Origin: Mycoplasmatota bacterium | Lineage (GTDB): Bacteria > Bacillota_I > Bacilli_A > RF39 > UBA660 | DNA: 64,000 bases | NCBI GenBank assembly: GCA_022774645.1 | Contig: JALFKQ010000026.1 | Span: 62,001 to 126,000, forward strand | Direction: 5' to 3' | Shown here: positions 63,972 through 64,000 of the stretch, piece after piece | How the letters are laid out: each line of letters opens with the position of its first letter | Numbering within the stretch: position 1 is the first letter of the stretch | Translations under genes and position numbers: made by a program | Notes under the pieces: generated by a model | The model's database searches: none | What the model saw: the letters and a program-made list of their open reading frames with translations, nothing else | Told to the model about the DNA's origin: nothing

Positions 63972-64000
63972 GCAATATGTTTCAATTGAGAGAAGTAATA

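Overview
The window looks like chromosomal DNA from a low-GC, walled, fermentative Bacillota. It is very AT-rich, uses AGA for almost every arginine, and uses TAA, TAG and TGA as stops, so the standard bacterial code applies. Conserved blocks recall Bacillus-type gene order: rlmB-sigH, ruvA-ruvB, queA-tgt, rnc-smc, xerD-deoB and dnaB-dnaI. A cell wall is implied by murC, alr and a polysaccharide deacetylase, and lactate fermentation by ldh. Short proteins and many surface proteins of unknown type suggest a reduced, host-associated lineage near the uncultured Bacilli/RF39-type bacteria. That placement is an inference; no rRNA gene is present to settle it.

Layout. 0-6.6 kb: a broken surface-protein gene, then a forward run (holin-like membrane protein, lgt, trxB-like, rlmB, sigH-like, ruvA, nucleotidase, ruvB). 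6.6-8.1 kb: reverse yidD and a metal-binding-type lipoprotein, then gene debris. 8.1-25 kb: rnc, smc, def, a large surface protein, cvpA, trxA, a frameshifted ABC transporter, queA-tgt, a pilin-like leucine-rich protein, and a SpoVB-type flippase. 25-34 kb: SAM riboswitch-metK, a small structured RNA, tcdA, rarA, a flippase-like protein, xerD-deoB and rlmCD. 34-41 kb: an accessory stretch with an ORF6N protein, acetyltransferase, SseB-like, HTH and GreA-like proteins, debris, metal and formate/nitrite transporters, and a lone Spo0A-C-like domain. About 42 kb: a 700-base gene-free stretch holding a clear dif site. 42.5-64 kb: mostly reverse genes (ldh, alr, mnmA, a SpoIIM-like protein, deacetylase, thrS with a T-box, dnaI, dnaB, an extended sigma factor), three tRNAs and murC.

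The main structural point is the switch from mostly forward to mostly reverse genes at about 42 kb, exactly where a 28-base dif-like sequence lies. This marks the replication terminus; xerD, whose product would act there, is 11 kb away.

Many genes have an extended -10 promoter (TG-N-TATAAT) so close to the start codon that the predicted mRNA begins at or just before the ribosome binding site, and three genes look leaderless. Three reverse transcription units between 54 and 62 kb share a different, nearly identical promoter with a conserved spacer and an unusual AAGGGGG ribosome binding site. They look like a small regulon of unknown function, and two of the first genes encode similar membrane proteins. 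Sporulation-family genes (SigH, SpoIIM, SpoVB, Spo0A-C) occur without a visible sporulation programme. Several short genes are described here for the first time in this window: a 41-residue Arg/Asn/Ser repeat protein, a 22-residue amphipathic peptide and a 38-residue DUF4044-type protein.
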